From assembly GCF_004745595.1 (NCBI RefSeq), contig NZ_SRLH01000005.1:248001-312000 (forward strand): 64,000 bases of DNA, given 5' to 3'. A program made the position numbers and the translations under genes. Source of the DNA: Flavobacterium humi. GTDB taxonomy: Bacteria > Bacteroidota > Bacteroidia > Flavobacteriales > Flavobacteriaceae. Below, in pieces: positions 8,209 to 17,879 of the stretch. The notes beneath the pieces were generated by a model. That model was not told the DNA's origin. It made no database searches and worked only from the letters and a program-made list of their open reading frames with translations. Position 1 is the stretch's first letter. Each line of letters starts with the position of its first letter.

Positions 8209-8219
8209 AAATAAAGCCG

Positions 8220-8627
8220 ATGATTACTGTTTCCACAGATAAAAATAAGTTAGATGTGCCTTTCATCCAGCATTTCCTGAAGGATATTTATTGGGCAGCC
8301 GGCCGGACGATGGAAGAAGTCCAGGTCACAATTGACAGTTCGGTCTGTTTTGGGATTTACCTGGATGGGAAGCAGATTGGTTTTGCCAGGGTTATTACCG
8401 ATTATGTGGTTTTTGCCTATCTTATGGATGTTTTTATAACTGAAGAACATCGGGGGAAAGGCTATTCTTCGGTCCTGATTAAAAACATGATGGAAGAACC
8501 AAGCCTCAAAGAGGTCAAAATCTGGCGGCTGGCCACTTCCGATGCGCATTTTTTATACGAAAAATTCGGGTTTACCCCTTTGGCACATCCTGAAAAAATG
8601 ATGGAAAAATACTCAAACACTAAATAA
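8220..8627 (+). CDS. GNAT family N-acetyltransferase
   Basis: 135 residues. The acetyl-CoA binding loop reads EEHRGKGYSS (about residue 79 onward), and MDVFITEEH before it is the usual strand. The C-terminal LYEKFGFTPL is the typical GNAT motif B. The substrate cannot be told. Spaced 11 bases from the cyclase gene and 3 bases from the next, so very likely in the same operon. Confidence 0.9.
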   Translation: MITVSTDKNKLDVPFIQHFLKDIYWAAGRTMEEVQVTIDSSVCFGIYLDGKQIGFARVITDYVVFAYLMDVFITEEHRGKGYSSVLIKNMMEEPSLKEVKIWRLATSDAHFLYEKFGFTPLAHPEKMMEKYSNTK

Positions 8628-8630
8628 AAT

Positions 8631-8993
8631 ATGAATCTGGAAGATTGTTATACGTATTGTTTGTCCAAAAAAGGGGTTTCCGAACATTTTCCCTTCGATG
8701 AGGACACCCTGGTTTTTAAAGTTGGCGGCAAAATGTTTGCATTGACCTCTTTAAAAGAGTGGGAAAACGGGAAACCGGCGTTAAATTTAAAAGCCGATCC
8801 GGATTGGGCACAAGAATTGCGGGGACAATATGACGATATACAGCCGGGTTACCATATGAGTAAAATTCATTGGAACACTGTTGCGGTAAATCGCGAAATA
8901 TCTGATACTTTTGTCAAGGAATTAATTGACCATTCGTATGATTTGGTATTTAAGAGTTTAACAAAGAAAATACAAAGCGAAATAAATCTGTAA
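8631..8993 (+). CDS. MmcQ/YjbR family DNA-binding protein
   Basis: 120 residues with the YjbR fold signature: KGVSEHFPFDEDTLVFKVGGKMFAL near the N-terminus and GYHMSKIHWNTV in the second half, which matches the conserved HMNKxHW-type motif. Members have a double-wing DNA-binding fold, but biological roles are poorly known. Part of the hemW run. Confidence 0.9.
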   Translation: MNLEDCYTYCLSKKGVSEHFPFDEDTLVFKVGGKMFALTSLKEWENGKPALNLKADPDWAQELRGQYDDIQPGYHMSKIHWNTVAVNREISDTFVKELIDHSYDLVFKSLTKKIQSEINL

Positions 8994-8999
8994 ATTACA

Positions 9000-9737
9000 A
9001 TGAAAGAGCATATTAAAAATTTTTTAAACGAAGATCAGGATCCAAAAGCTATTGAGAAAATTACGGCTAAACTGGAGACTTTACTGATGAAAAATGAAGA
9101 AGTGGGTTATATCGGTGTGCAAAAAAAACCGGCCATTACGGTATTCCCGGACAGCATCGTGGTGACCAACAAGAGAATCATCATGTGCAAGCCCAAAAAC
9201 CTTGGCCTGTCTATGGATTTTGTAGATTACGATTGGGATGATATCGCCGGGGTATTTGTAAAGGAAAATATCCTGGGGTCCGAATTTTCTTTTTCCACCC
9301 AAACAGAATTGGTCATCAATATTGATTATATCCCAAAAAACCAGGCGAGGAAATTGTATACGTTTGCCAAAGAGCAGCTGGATGCCCTGAAAAACCCAAC
9401 ACTAACAAACCCCATAGCTGCAAATCCTGTTGTGGAAGAAACAATCACAGAAGAAGTAAAAACAGTTGAACCTGAATTGCTTCCGGAAGTTATTGAAGAA
9501 GTTGAAACGGAAGAAGTAACCGATTTTGCAGAAATTATGCCAACGCTTCCAACATTCTCTGAGCCTGTGATAGAGCAAGTTCCTGTTGAAACGCCGGCCG
9601 GAGAGAAAAAAATGAGCGAAATGTCCAGCGATGAATTGTTCGCCAAACTCCAGAATTATAAAAAACTCCTGGATAACGGATTGATTATGCAAGGCGAGTA
9701 CGATGCCTTTAAGAAAGAAATCTTAAGTTATATGTAA
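9000..9737 (+). CDS. PH domain and SHOCT domain protein
   Basis: 245 residues. Residues 1-125 look like a bacterial pleckstrin-homology-type domain (ITVFPDSIVVTNKRIIMCKP is characteristic). A linker of about 75 residues is very rich in Glu, Val and Pro. The C-terminus (DELFAKLQNYKKLLDNGL to FKKEILSYM) is a SHOCT short helical domain, which is usually an oligomerisation module. Cytoplasmic; function unknown. Last gene of the hemW run, followed by a bidirectional terminator. Confidence 0.85.
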   Translation: MKEHIKNFLNEDQDPKAIEKITAKLETLLMKNEEVGYIGVQKKPAITVFPDSIVVTNKRIIMCKPKNLGLSMDFVDYDWDDIAGVFVKENILGSEFSFSTQTELVINIDYIPKNQARKLYTFAKEQLDALKNPTLTNPIAANPVVEETITEEVKTVEPELLPEVIEEVETEEVTDFAEIMPTLPTFSEPVIEQVPVETPAGEKKMSEMSSDELFAKLQNYKKLLDNGLIMQGEYDAFKKEILSYM

Positions 9738-9761
9738 TCTGTCCTGCGACGGATTGAAAAC

Positions 9762-9792
9762 AAAAGGGATAAGCCAAAAACTTATCCCTTTT
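9762..9792. terminator. Bidirectional terminator
   Basis: Perfect 12-bp stem AAAAGGGATAAG/CTTATCCCTTTT with loop CCAAAAA lies between two convergent genes and has A-rich and T-rich flanks, so it can end transcription from both sides. Confidence 0.88.
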
Positions 9793-9801
9793 TATTGAAA
9801 A

Positions 9802-10902
9802 TTACATTACGTTTTTTTGTTTTTCTACAAAATTATGTGCCTGGAGTTCGAGCAATTCCGTAGCCTTGCGCCGTTGTAAATTATACAGGTCCTTATCCTG
9901 CGCAATGTCTTCGTATACCCTGTCATGCATGGAAGCACTGGTTTTCACCAATAAATCACGTTGGTATTTGTCTTGTGCCAGGGATGCTTTAAGAGCGGTC
10001 TCAATGTCTTCCAGTTTAAAATCAAATTCTCCTTTTGGCGATAACAATTTGGCAATTATCGGAGAAGTTTCTATAGCCAAAAACAACAACATGATAAAAA
10101 GCGATGGCAATAACGGCAATTTGTTCAAAGCATTGATCCTGGCCATCAAACCGTCAAAACTATCAATGATCGGCTGGGTTTGGGTTACTTTTTTGTCCAA
10201 ATCCGCCTGGAGCGTTTTATTTTTTTGCTCTTTTTCTGCAATTTTAGCCAGGTTTGCCGAACGCAGGGTGTCCAAAGCTTTCAATTGGGCATCGTGCTTT
10301 TCCCTTTTTTCTTTGTAAACAGGCCCTTTGCCGAGTTTTTTGGTCCCGGCGGTTCCTTCGGCTTCGGTAATGTAAGTGGTGTATAAGTCGTTGACTTCCT
10401 TTTCTTTTTTGGTGATGTCCGATTTCAAACTGTCAATTTCCGCCTTGTTTTTATCCAGATCACTTTTAAAATAATCAGCCACCTGTTTTTTATTGGCCAT
10501 AGCCAAATTGTTCTTCTCTTTGAGTAAAACAGTGTTGATTTCTTTTTCGAAAATCTTGATTTCCAGAGGTTTGGAAATAACAACGGCGATAATCATGGCC
10601 AGGATGATCCGGGGAGTCGCCTGTAGGAATTCGCCCCAAAAACGGTCGCGTTTCCGGATGGTGGAAACAATAAATCGGTCCAGGTTGAAGATCAGCAAAC
10701 CCCAGACGATACCGAAAAATGCAGCAGTGTAAGGATTGTCAAATACGGTAAACAGCGCATAGCTGCTGGCAATAAAGGCCATTACTGCAGTAAAAAACAC
10801 GGTTGCCCCAATCCCGGCATATTTGTTTTGCTCTCCATTGGAGCAAGTGCCGATGAGGTCTTTGTCTGCGCCTGAGCACAGAATGAAAAAACGTTTTAAC
10901 AT
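9802..10902 (-). CDS. DUF4407 domain protein, membrane-bound with central coiled coil
   Basis: 366 residues. The N-terminal part (CSGADKDLIGTCSNGEQNKYAGIG, given here only to show its Cys pair near residues 9 and 19) leads into three membrane helices. FNLDRFIVSTIRKRDRFWGE is the DUF4407 signature. A long Lys/Glu-rich coiled coil (about residues 120-255) precedes one more membrane helix near 270. A C-terminal cytoplasmic tail follows. Function is unknown. Monocistronic, with the shared terminator at 9762. Confidence 0.85.
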   Translation of the reverse strand: MLKRFFILCSGADKDLIGTCSNGEQNKYAGIGATVFFTAVMAFIASSYALFTVFDNPYTAAFFGIVWGLLIFNLDRFIVSTIRKRDRFWGEFLQATPRIILAMIIAVVISKPLEIKIFEKEINTVLLKEKNNLAMANKKQVADYFKSDLDKNKAEIDSLKSDITKKEKEVNDLYTTYITEAEGTAGTKKLGKGPVYKEKREKHDAQLKALDTLRSANLAKIAEKEQKNKTLQADLDKKVTQTQPIIDSFDGLMARINALNKLPLLPSLFIMLLFLAIETSPIIAKLLSPKGEFDFKLEDIETALKASLAQDKYQRDLLVKTSASMHDRVYEDIAQDKDLYNLQRRKATELLELQAHNFVEKQKNVM

Positions 10903-11027
10903 GATTGATTTTGATTTTTCCGCTGTGCTTCAAAACAATCTTGTTGCACTTTGGGTTGATTGATGATAAAGCAAATTTAACGCCAAATTTTCAAAATCAG
11001 TATAAAACGTTGATTTATTTTAAGTTA

Positions 11028-11070
11028 CAATTGCAATCGTTGTAATTTTTTTTCAATTGCATTGTAATTT
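11028..11070. repeat. Short imperfect tandem repeat
   Basis: CAATTGCA...TTGTAATTT occurs twice in 43 bases upstream of the DUF4407 gene. It may be a duplicated operator or drift in AT-rich sequence. Confidence 0.3.
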
Positions 11071-11120
11071 ATTGATAGTAAAAGAATTAAAACAAACAGA
11101 AAAGGGATGGTAATTTTCCA

Positions 11121-12689
11121 TTATTGCATTTCGATGGTCATTTTTTCGCCCGTGATGAGTTCCAAAGCCCAGTCGGAAGAATTGATTGCGCCTTCGATAA
11201 ACCCGGTATAATCCGAATAGGCTTCTCCAATGATATGCACATTTTTCTGATCTGAACCGTCTAATGCAAACGCCTTGAATTCTTGCTGGATTTCCCAGGA
11301 TTTTACACCGGGGCGCCAACAATGGTTCCCGGCCCCGTAAGGTGCGCAGGACCAGTCGCGGATTCCGTAAGAAACGATAGAAGCTTCAATATCGGCATTA
11401 ATCTGTTCCAGGGTCATGTTCGAATATTTGAACAAGGCTTCCTTGGTCAGATGCAGGCCGGAACTCGTCATCGCTTCATTGCCTTGCAAAGAACGGTAAA
11501 CGTCCTTAGACATAAAATTGGCAAATTGTTGTTTTATCTCATCGTTGTTATTGATTTCGGCAAAATTGTGCTGGTTCCTGTCCTGGATATAATAATTCCA
11601 AAATTCTGTCGCAGGTTTATCGGTATACAATAAAATCATGCCATATCCATCAAAATCATCGGTTTTGGAGCGCCTGAAATAATGGATCTCACGCGTCGGC
11701 ATCCTATTGGCACGGGCTTGAGGCGACTGGTCGTATTCCCACCATGGCTGGTTGAGGATAAAAAATACTTTGGTCATCGCAAATCCATTGACTGCGTCCA
11801 ATTGCGAACTGATTTTATAAGGCAACGAAGGCGCCAGTTGTTTCAGCGGATATTGCGGCAAGGCCAATAGTAAATGGTCTGCGATTATTGTTTTCTCCTT
11901 TCCTTCATGAAAGTAAGTGGCCTGCACCTGGCTAGGAGAAGTATTTTTGAAAGCAGCCAGTTTTGCACCGCTAATCATCGTGACATTGGGTCTTTTTTGG
12001 AGTTTGAGGATCATCTGATTGGTAATCTCGTTCGATCCTTTTTTGATAGTAGCTAAAATCTGGCCTTCGGTTTTGAAAGCCCGCAACCACCAAATGACCC
12101 ATTCAATGGCATTGAGGTTATCCGGGATCATATGGTAAAAAGTCCCGGTATCCCGAATTTTCATCAGTGCCTGGTGGGTTAAGATTCCATCTTCGCTTAA
12201 AGCGTTCCAAAAACCCATTTTCCACATGAGTTTGCCATTGAGTTTTGACTCTTTGCGCATGGTCCTGAAATCTTCTTCGGTCAAGCTGTCTATCCAATTC
12301 TGGCAGCCGTAATCTATGGGATTGTTAGGTGATTTGCCCATCATCAGCAAGATACCTCTTCGCAATAACGCCAAAGCATCCAGGTTTTGTTCCTGCAAAG
12401 GCAGGTCGTATTGCGGAAACGGTGAAGGATTCGCTTTGGGCCCGTTAAAAGGGATCAGTTCGATTTTTAAGTCATCTATTAATTTCCCGAATTTGGGCTG
12501 CAACTGGGTTTCAAACCTCATTGGCCCCCACTCGGTTACAAATTTATCTAAAATGGTGGTTTCGATCCTTCCGCCCCAATGATCGGGAGCAGCTTCTATA
12601 ATGGTTACATTGTGTCCGCGCTGGCTTAGTTGCAGGGCACTGTACAGCCCGGATATCCCGCCGCCGGCAATCAATATATTCTTTTTCAT
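11121..12689 (-). CDS. FAD-dependent amine oxidase family protein
   Basis: 522 residues. The FAD-binding GGGISGL motif is at residues 9-15, followed by WGGRIETT, which matches the GGR motif of flavin amine oxidases. The C-terminal GEAYSDYTGFIEGAI is the second FAD contact of the family. The middle holds the substrate domain. It oxidises an amine or a related substrate to an unknown product. No signal peptide, so it is probably cytoplasmic. Confidence 0.88.
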   Translation of the reverse strand: MKKNILIAGGGISGLYSALQLSQRGHNVTIIEAAPDHWGGRIETTILDKFVTEWGPMRFETQLQPKFGKLIDDLKIELIPFNGPKANPSPFPQYDLPLQEQNLDALALLRRGILLMMGKSPNNPIDYGCQNWIDSLTEEDFRTMRKESKLNGKLMWKMGFWNALSEDGILTHQALMKIRDTGTFYHMIPDNLNAIEWVIWWLRAFKTEGQILATIKKGSNEITNQMILKLQKRPNVTMISGAKLAAFKNTSPSQVQATYFHEGKEKTIIADHLLLALPQYPLKQLAPSLPYKISSQLDAVNGFAMTKVFFILNQPWWEYDQSPQARANRMPTREIHYFRRSKTDDFDGYGMILLYTDKPATEFWNYYIQDRNQHNFAEINNNDEIKQQFANFMSKDVYRSLQGNEAMTSSGLHLTKEALFKYSNMTLEQINADIEASIVSYGIRDWSCAPYGAGNHCWRPGVKSWEIQQEFKAFALDGSDQKNVHIIGEAYSDYTGFIEGAINSSDWALELITGEKMTIEMQ

Positions 12690-12758
12690 TGTTGCTGTTT
12701 TTGAAAGCGTAAACTTAAAAAAAATAAAGTCAAACGTAATGCCAAAAAAGGATTGTTT

Positions 12759-13310
12759 TTACTTGCTGCAAATGAAAATAAAAGCCGGAGGCAAATTTAA
12801 AAAAGTAAAATTGATTTTAACTTTTGTATACATCGCCTTTAATTTTGAAAGCGCGTTGAGCGAATACTGGAACTGGATGAATTTCCCTTTTAGGGACAAT
12901 GCTTCAAATGCGTTTTTCAGGATGGCATCGACCACTTCATCGGGAATCATGGCAAAAGGCAGCGAAGAAACAATATAATCTGCTGTTTCCAGGCGATGGA
13001 GCATGAGGTAATGATCGATTTTTTCGGCACTGTCGTTAATCACAATCAGCCGGTCGTCCTGTATGGTTTTGAGTTCTTCGTGAAAAGCCGGATTGATTTC
13101 AAAGGCCAGTAATTTGGCATCCGGACTCATTTTTTCCAGTAATTTAGTGGTAAATACGCCTGTCCCCGGTCCAAATTCGACAATGCATTTTGCTTCGTTG
13201 AAATGAATCGGTTTGAGCATTTTTTCTGCCAAAAAAGAGGAACTTGGCGATAAAGCACCAATTGTTCCTCCTGATTTTAAAACTTCGGTAATAAATTTAT
13301 TTTTGCTCAC
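12759..13310 (-). CDS. SAM-dependent methyltransferase, phospholipid N-methyltransferase-like
   Basis: 183 residues. VEFGPGTGVFT is motif I for SAM binding, AFEINPAFHEEL is motif II, and SSLPFAMIP replaces the catalytic NLPF/NPPY region. The start SGGTIGALSPSSSFLAEKML is typical of the PmtA-like and KsgA-like methyltransferases. The substrate is probably a lipid headgroup amine or an RNA base; the SLPF motif favours the lipid type. Lies 9 bases after the M20 dipeptidase gene, probably in one operon. Confidence 0.8.
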   Translation of the reverse strand: MSKNKFITEVLKSGGTIGALSPSSSFLAEKMLKPIHFNEAKCIVEFGPGTGVFTTKLLEKMSPDAKLLAFEINPAFHEELKTIQDDRLIVINDSAEKIDHYLMLHRLETADYIVSSLPFAMIPDEVVDAILKNAFEALSLKGKFIQFQYSLNALSKLKAMYTKVKINFTFLNLPPAFIFICSK

Positions 13311-13319
13311 AAGCTTTGG

Positions 13320-14708
13320 TTATTTACTCAATTCGGTAAAATACTTGTAGAACAACGGAATGGTTTCGATACCTTTCAAGTAATTGAATATCCCGAAATG
13401 CTCGTTTGGCGAATGGATGGCATCGCTGTCCAATCCAAAGCCCATTAAGATGGTTTTACTTTTCAGTTCCTTTTCAAACAAAGCGACAATAGGAATACTT
13501 CCGCCGGAACGAACCGGAATAGCCGGAACCCCAAAAGTTTCCGTATAGGCTTTGTTGGCTGCCTGGTATCCGATGCTGTCTATAGGTGTTACATAACCTT
13601 GTCCTCCGTGGTGCGGTTTTACGACCACTTTTACCGATTTCGGGGCAATGCTTTCAAAATGCTTGGTAAACAACGCGGTAATTTCTTCCCAGTCCTGGTT
13701 AGGGACCAAACGCATCGATATTTTAGCAAAAGCCTTGCTTGCAATTACGGTTTTGGCGCCTTCGCCCGTATAACCGCCCCAAATACCGTTTACATCCAGT
13801 GTAGGACGGATAGAATTTCTTTCATTGGTCACATATCCGGCTTCTCCATATACATCGGCAATATCAAGGGCTTGCTTGTATTTGTCCAATGAAAAAGGAG
13901 CTTTGGCCATTTCTGCTCTTTCTTCCAGGGAAAGCTCTTCCACTTTATCATAAAAACCCGGAATGGTAATATGGTTGTTCTCATCATGGAGCGAAGCGAT
14001 CATTTTTGTCAGGATATTGATAGGATTGGCTACGGCGCCTCCATATAATCCCGAGTGCAGGTCACGGTTTGGCCCGGTTACTTCCACTTCCACATAACTT
14101 AAACCTCTTAATCCTGTAGTAATAGAAGGTTGCTGGTTTGAAATCATCCCGGTGTCGGAAATCAGGATGACATCATTAGCCAGTTTCTCCTGGTTTCTTT
14201 CCACGAACCAGCCCAAGCTTTTCGATCCAACTTCTTCTTCTCCTTCAATCATGAATTTGACATTGCACGGAAGGCAATTGTTCTGGATCATATATTCGAA
14301 AGCTTTCACATGCATGTACATCTGTCCCTTATCATCGCAGGCACCGCGGGCGAAAATCGCTCCTTCAGGATGGATTTCGGTTGTTTTGATGACCGGTTCG
14401 AAAGGAGGAGAGGTCCATAATTCCATCGGATCGGCCGGCTGGACGTCATAATGTCCGTAAACCAGGACCGTTGGAAGGCTCTTGTCAATTATTTTTTCTC
14501 CGTATACAATTGGGTAGCCCGGAGTTTCGCAAAGTTCCGTAAAATCGCATCCTGCTTTGTCAAGGCTTGCCTTTACTGCATTTGCAGTATCGATAACATC
14601 TTGAGAATAAGCACTGTCTGCGCTTACAGAAGGGATTTTTAATAAATCGATCAGCTCGTTTATGAAACGTTCTTTATTTTCTTGAACGTAAGATTTTATA
14701 TTTTCCAT
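13320..14708 (-). CDS. M20 family dipeptidase
   Basis: 462 residues, normal for M20A/C dipeptidases. Metal ligands are visible in YGHYDVQPAD, GACDDKGQMYM, EGEEEVGS and DAIHSPNEHFG. The dimerisation domain lies in the middle (from about residue 190). The enzyme hydrolyses dipeptides using two zinc ions. No signal peptide is seen, so it acts in the cytoplasm. Confidence 0.92.
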   Translation of the reverse strand: MENIKSYVQENKERFINELIDLLKIPSVSADSAYSQDVIDTANAVKASLDKAGCDFTELCETPGYPIVYGEKIIDKSLPTVLVYGHYDVQPADPMELWTSPPFEPVIKTTEIHPEGAIFARGACDDKGQMYMHVKAFEYMIQNNCLPCNVKFMIEGEEEVGSKSLGWFVERNQEKLANDVILISDTGMISNQQPSITTGLRGLSYVEVEVTGPNRDLHSGLYGGAVANPINILTKMIASLHDENNHITIPGFYDKVEELSLEERAEMAKAPFSLDKYKQALDIADVYGEAGYVTNERNSIRPTLDVNGIWGGYTGEGAKTVIASKAFAKISMRLVPNQDWEEITALFTKHFESIAPKSVKVVVKPHHGGQGYVTPIDSIGYQAANKAYTETFGVPAIPVRSGGSIPIVALFEKELKSKTILMGFGLDSDAIHSPNEHFGIFNYLKGIETIPLFYKYFTELSK

Positions 14709-14771
14709 TTCAGATTTTAGATAAAATTCAAATGTACAAAAAAAGGGGAAAATATTTTTTTAAATTTTTCT

Positions 14772-14800
14772 TTGTTTTTTAGAAGATATGCTTATATTTG
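14772..14800 (+). promoter_or_regulatory. tRNA-Leu promoter (TTG-N18-TATATTTG)
   Basis: TTG at 14772-14774 and TATATTTG at 14793-14800, 14 bases before the tRNA. Confidence 0.8.
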
Positions 14801-14814
14801 CACTCACAATTTCT

Positions 14815-14896
14815 GCGGATATGGCGAAATTGGTAGACGTGCCAGACTTAGGATCTGGTGCCGCAAGGCGTGTAGGTTCGAGTCCTATTATCCGCA
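14815..14896 (+). tRNA. tRNA-Leu (anticodon TAG)
   Basis: 82 bases with a long variable arm (type II). The acceptor stem GCGGATA pairs with TATCCGC. The anticodon stem CCAGA/TCTGG encloses CTTAGGA, giving anticodon TAG. The discriminator is A, as leucyl-tRNA synthetase expects. No CCA is encoded. Confidence 0.96.
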
Positions 14897-14898
14897 CA

Positions 14899-14928
14899 AA
14901 AGCCCAAACATTTGTTTGGGCTTTTTTT
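14899..14928 (+). terminator. Terminator of tRNA-Leu
   Basis: Perfect 12-bp stem AAAGCCCAAACA/TGTTTGGGCTTT with a two-base loop and a T tract. Confidence 0.9.
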
Positions 14929-15001
14929 GTTTTTGGGGTTTACGGTTTTAAACAGAGATGTTGTTATTTTAACTCCTTGTAAAACAAAACAATAGCCAAT
15001 A

Positions 15002-15031
15002 AAAAAGCCTTCCCAATCGAGAAGGCTTTTT
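15002..15031. terminator. Bidirectional terminator
   Basis: Perfect 11-bp stem AAAAAGCCTTC/GAAGGCTTTTT with an 8-base loop. It can end transcription of the minus-strand YwqK-like gene and back up the tRNA-Leu terminator. Confidence 0.85.
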
Positions 15032-15099
15032 TATGTATGTGAATTAATCAAGAACCTTTCCGGTAAGAAAAGGGTAGATTTGGGATATTTTCTATCCTC

Positions 15100-15453
15100 T
15101 TAGTTTCTGTTGACTAATGTTTCGGTCTTAGCGGACCATTTTTTTACTTCGGCGATACGGCTATCGGAATAATCCACTTCATTTAAGGAGTTATCGTTCC
15201 AAAAAAACCATTTTCCCGTTTTTGCACCATCTGTGAATTCTCCCAAAGAGATTTTGCTTCCCACTTCATTGTATGAAATCCATTTTCCGTGCACTTTGCC
15301 GTCTTTGTAAAAGCCTTCCTGTTTTATCTGACCATTGTCATAGTAATAAGTAGCTTTAACCAAGTTTCCCTGAATTTCATATTTTGGTTCAATGTTCTGT
15401 GCAAAAACCACTCCTGAGAATACTAATGCTCCTAAAATGATATACTTTTTCAT
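15100..15453 (-). CDS. Secreted MORN/YwqK-repeat protein
   Basis: 117 residues with an N-terminal Sec signal peptide ending near VFAQ (residue 19). The rest has YwqK/MORN-like repeats: YYDNGQIKQEGFYKDGKVHGKW and later GEFTDGAKTGKWFFW show the repeating xGxxxGxW pattern. Databases often call such proteins antitoxins after YwqK, but nothing here supports that role. The protein is probably periplasmic or surface-associated. A TAACTTTG -7-like element (reverse strand, 15487-15494) precedes it. Confidence 0.75.
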   Translation of the reverse strand: MKKYIILGALVFSGVVFAQNIEPKYEIQGNLVKATYYYDNGQIKQEGFYKDGKVHGKWISYNEVGSKISLGEFTDGAKTGKWFFWNDNSLNEVDYSDSRIAEVKKWSAKTETLVNRN

Positions 15454-15687
15454 AGCTTTGGGTTTTAAGATTTCATGTTAACATAACAAAGTTATATTTT
15501 TTTTTACAATAAAAAAACTTTTACTTAACAATTTCGTAACATTGGATGAAAACTTAACATTGGGATTTCCAGGCCGTTGACTTTTTTGAAAGAAAACCTT
15601 ATTTCATCAACTTATAACTTGAAACAAAATAGTATTTTTGCACCCGGGTCCATTAGGGCGACCGAGAAGCAATCTAAAATTTTAAGC

Positions 15688-17442
15688 ATGTACAGAAGTC
15701 ATAATTGTGGAGAACTGAAAATTTCACATATCAATAAGGAAGTTACTCTTGCGGGCTGGGTCCAGAAAACCCGCGACAAAGGGTTCATGATTTGGGTTGA
15801 TTTGCGTGACCGTTACGGAATTACGCAATTGATTTTCGATGAAAGCCGGACAGATAAAGCCGTTTTTGAATTGGCAAAGTCATTGGGCCGCGAATTTGTA
15901 ATCCAGGTGAAAGGAACGGTTATCGAAAGAGAATCTAAAAACCCTAATATGGCAACTGGCGATATCGAAATTTTAGTTTCGGAATTAACGGTTTTAAACG
16001 CTGCGGTTACACCACCTTTTACTATTGAGGATGAAACAGACGGCGGGGAAGACATCCGTATGAAATACCGTTACCTGGATATCCGCAGGAACCCGGTAAA
16101 AAACAGTTTGCTGTTTCGCCATAAAGTAGCCCAGGAAGTTAGGAATTACCTTTCAGCCAAGGATTTCTGTGAAGTGGAAACACCTTACCTTATAAAATCG
16201 ACACCGGAAGGCGCCCGTGATTTTGTGGTGCCAAGCAGGATGAACCCGGGGCAGTTTTATGCCTTGCCACAATCGCCGCAAACTTTCAAGCAATTGCTGA
16301 TGGTAGGCGGGATGGATAAATATTTCCAGATTGTAAAATGTTTCCGTGATGAAGACCTGCGTGCAGACCGTCAGCCGGAATTTACACAGATAGACTGCGA
16401 AATGGCTTTTGTGGAACAGGAAGATATCCTGAATGTTTTTGAAGGCCTGACGCGTCATTTATTAAAAGAGATCAAAGGTATCGAAGTAGCCAAATTCCCA
16501 AGGATGACTTACGACCACGCGATGAGGACATATGGGAATGACAAGCCGGATATCCGTTTTGGGATGGAATTCGGGGAGCTGAACCAATTTTCGAAACACA
16601 AAGAATTCCCGGTTTTTAATGCCGCTGAATTAGTTGTCGGGATTGCCGTTCCGGGAGCTGGGGAATATACCCGGAAAGAAATCGACGGACTGATTGACTG
16701 GGTGAAGCGTCCGCAGGTTGGGGCTTCGGGAATGGTGTATGTAAAATGCAACGAAGACGGGACTTATAAATCATCTGTAGATAAATTCTACGATCAGGAC
16801 GACCTGTCCAATTGGGCAAAAACAACCGGTGCGAAAGCAGGCGATATGATTTTTGTACTTTCCGGCCCGGCCGATAAAACCCGCGCACAGTTAAGCGCCC
16901 TTCGAATGGAGTTGGCTACACGTTTAGGCTTGAGGAAACCGGAAGAATTTGCACCGCTTTGGGTCGTGGATTTTCCATTATTGGAATTCGATGAAGAAAG
17001 CGGGCGTTACCATGCCATGCACCATCCTTTCACTTCACCGAAACCTGAAGACATGCACTTACTGCCTACAGATCCGGGGAAAGTCCGCGCCAATGCTTAC
17101 GATATGGTATTGAACGGAAATGAAATAGGAGGCGGTTCCATCCGTATCCACGATAAGGAAACACAGCAATTGATGTTCAAATATTTAGGTTTCACTGAAG
17201 AAGAAGCCAGGAACCAATTCGGGTTCTTAATGGATGCCTTCCAGTTTGGAGCGCCACCTCATGGAGGTTTGGCCTTTGGCCTTGACAGATTGGTGGCTAT
17301 TTTGGGAGGACAGGAAACCATTCGTGATTTTATCGCTTTCCCGAAAAACAATTCCGGACGTGATGTAATGATAGATGCGCCATCCGTTATAGACGATAAA
17401 CAATTGGAAGAGTTGTCAATTAAGGTAGACAGCAAGCCATAA
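15688..17442 (+). CDS. aspS: Aspartate-tRNA ligase
   Basis: 584 residues, the normal bacterial size. The N-terminal OB-fold anticodon domain starts at [11 protein letters not shown]. Class II motif 2 is [16 protein letters not shown] and motif 3 is [15 protein letters not shown]; the bacterial GAD insertion lies between. It charges tRNA-Asp, and one such tRNA is encoded at 2166. The frame is open for 37 codons upstream, but that part is not conserved-looking and would place the start before the promoter-like TATTTTTG at 15633-15640, so I used ATG 15688. Confidence 0.96.
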   Translation: MYRSHNCGELKISHINKEVTLAGWVQKTRDKGFMIWVDLRDRYGITQLIFDESRTDKAVFELAKSLGREFVIQVKGTVIERESKNPNMATGDIEILVSELTVLNAAVTPPFTIEDETDGGEDIRMKYRYLDIRRNPVKNSLLFRHKVAQEVRNYLSAKDFCEVETPYLIKSTPEGARDFVVPSRMNPGQFYALPQSPQTFKQLLMVGGMDKYFQIVKCFRDEDLRADRQPEFTQIDCEMAFVEQEDILNVFEGLTRHLLKEIKGIEVAKFPRMTYDHAMRTYGNDKPDIRFGMEFGELNQFSKHKEFPVFNAAELVVGIAVPGAGEYTRKEIDGLIDWVKRPQVGASGMVYVKCNEDGTYKSSVDKFYDQDDLSNWAKTTGAKAGDMIFVLSGPADKTRAQLSALRMELATRLGLRKPEEFAPLWVVDFPLLEFDEESGRYHAMHHPFTSPKPEDMHLLPTDPGKVRANAYDMVLNGNEIGGGSIRIHDKETQQLMFKYLGFTEEEARNQFGFLMDAFQFGAPPHGGLAFGLDRLVAILGGQETIRDFIAFPKNNSGRDVMIDAPSVIDDKQLEELSIKVDSKP

Positions 17443-17527
17443 TATAAATATAAGGTGTTGCGGCTTTTCTATTTAACTTCTGAAACAGAATAGTTTACAG
17501 TTGCGTTTCAACTTTTTTATCAAAAAC

Positions 17528-17557
17528 TTGTTTGTTTAACAAAAAAGTATATCTTTG
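17528..17557 (+). promoter_or_regulatory. Cold shock gene promoter (TTG-N19-TATCTTTG)
   Basis: TTG at 17528-17530 and TATCTTTG at 17550-17557. The leader would be only about 20-25 bases, so the long thermosensing leader of enterobacterial cspA is absent. Confidence 0.75.
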
Positions 17558-17586
17558 ACTATTATTAATTATTTTTTATTAAAAGA

Positions 17587-17787
17587 ATGCGCACAGGTAA
17601 AGTAAAATTTTTTAATGAATCTAAAGGTTATGGATTCATTACAGACGATGAAACAGGAAAAGACATCTTCGTTCACGCTACAGGTATCAAAGCTGAAGAG
17701 TTACGCGAAGGAGACAGTGTTTCATACGAAGAAGAAGAAGGAAGAAAAGGTAAAGTTGCTGCTCAAGTAGTAGTTATCGAAGGATAA
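17587..17787 (+). CDS. Cold shock domain protein (CspA family)
   Basis: 66 residues, a single cold shock domain. RNP1 is KGYGFITDD and RNP2 is DIFVHAT, both intact for binding single-stranded RNA or DNA. It acts as an RNA chaperone in the cytoplasm. Flanked by its own promoter and terminator, so it is monocistronic. Confidence 0.95.
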   Translation: MRTGKVKFFNESKGYGFITDDETGKDIFVHATGIKAEELREGDSVSYEEEEGRKGKVAAQVVVIEG

Positions 17788-17818
17788 TAAATTATTTTTT
17801 GCACACCAATGAAGGTTT

Positions 17819-17848
17819 AAACCGTTCCATTTTTGGGGCGGTTTTTTT
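17819..17848 (+). terminator. Terminator of the cold shock gene
   Basis: 10-bp stem AAACCGTTCC/GGGGCGGTTT with two G-T pairs, loop ATTTTT and a T tract. Confidence 0.85.
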
Positions 17849-17879
17849 ATTTAAACTGGATTGGTTTCAGTTTTTTTTA

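Noticed and set aside
15100..15453. Toxin-antitoxin module
   Set aside because: The YwqK label is inherited; the protein has a signal peptide and no toxin partner.
15577..15687. 37-codon upstream extension of aspS
   Set aside because: It is not conserved-looking, and the OB-fold starts at ATG 15688.
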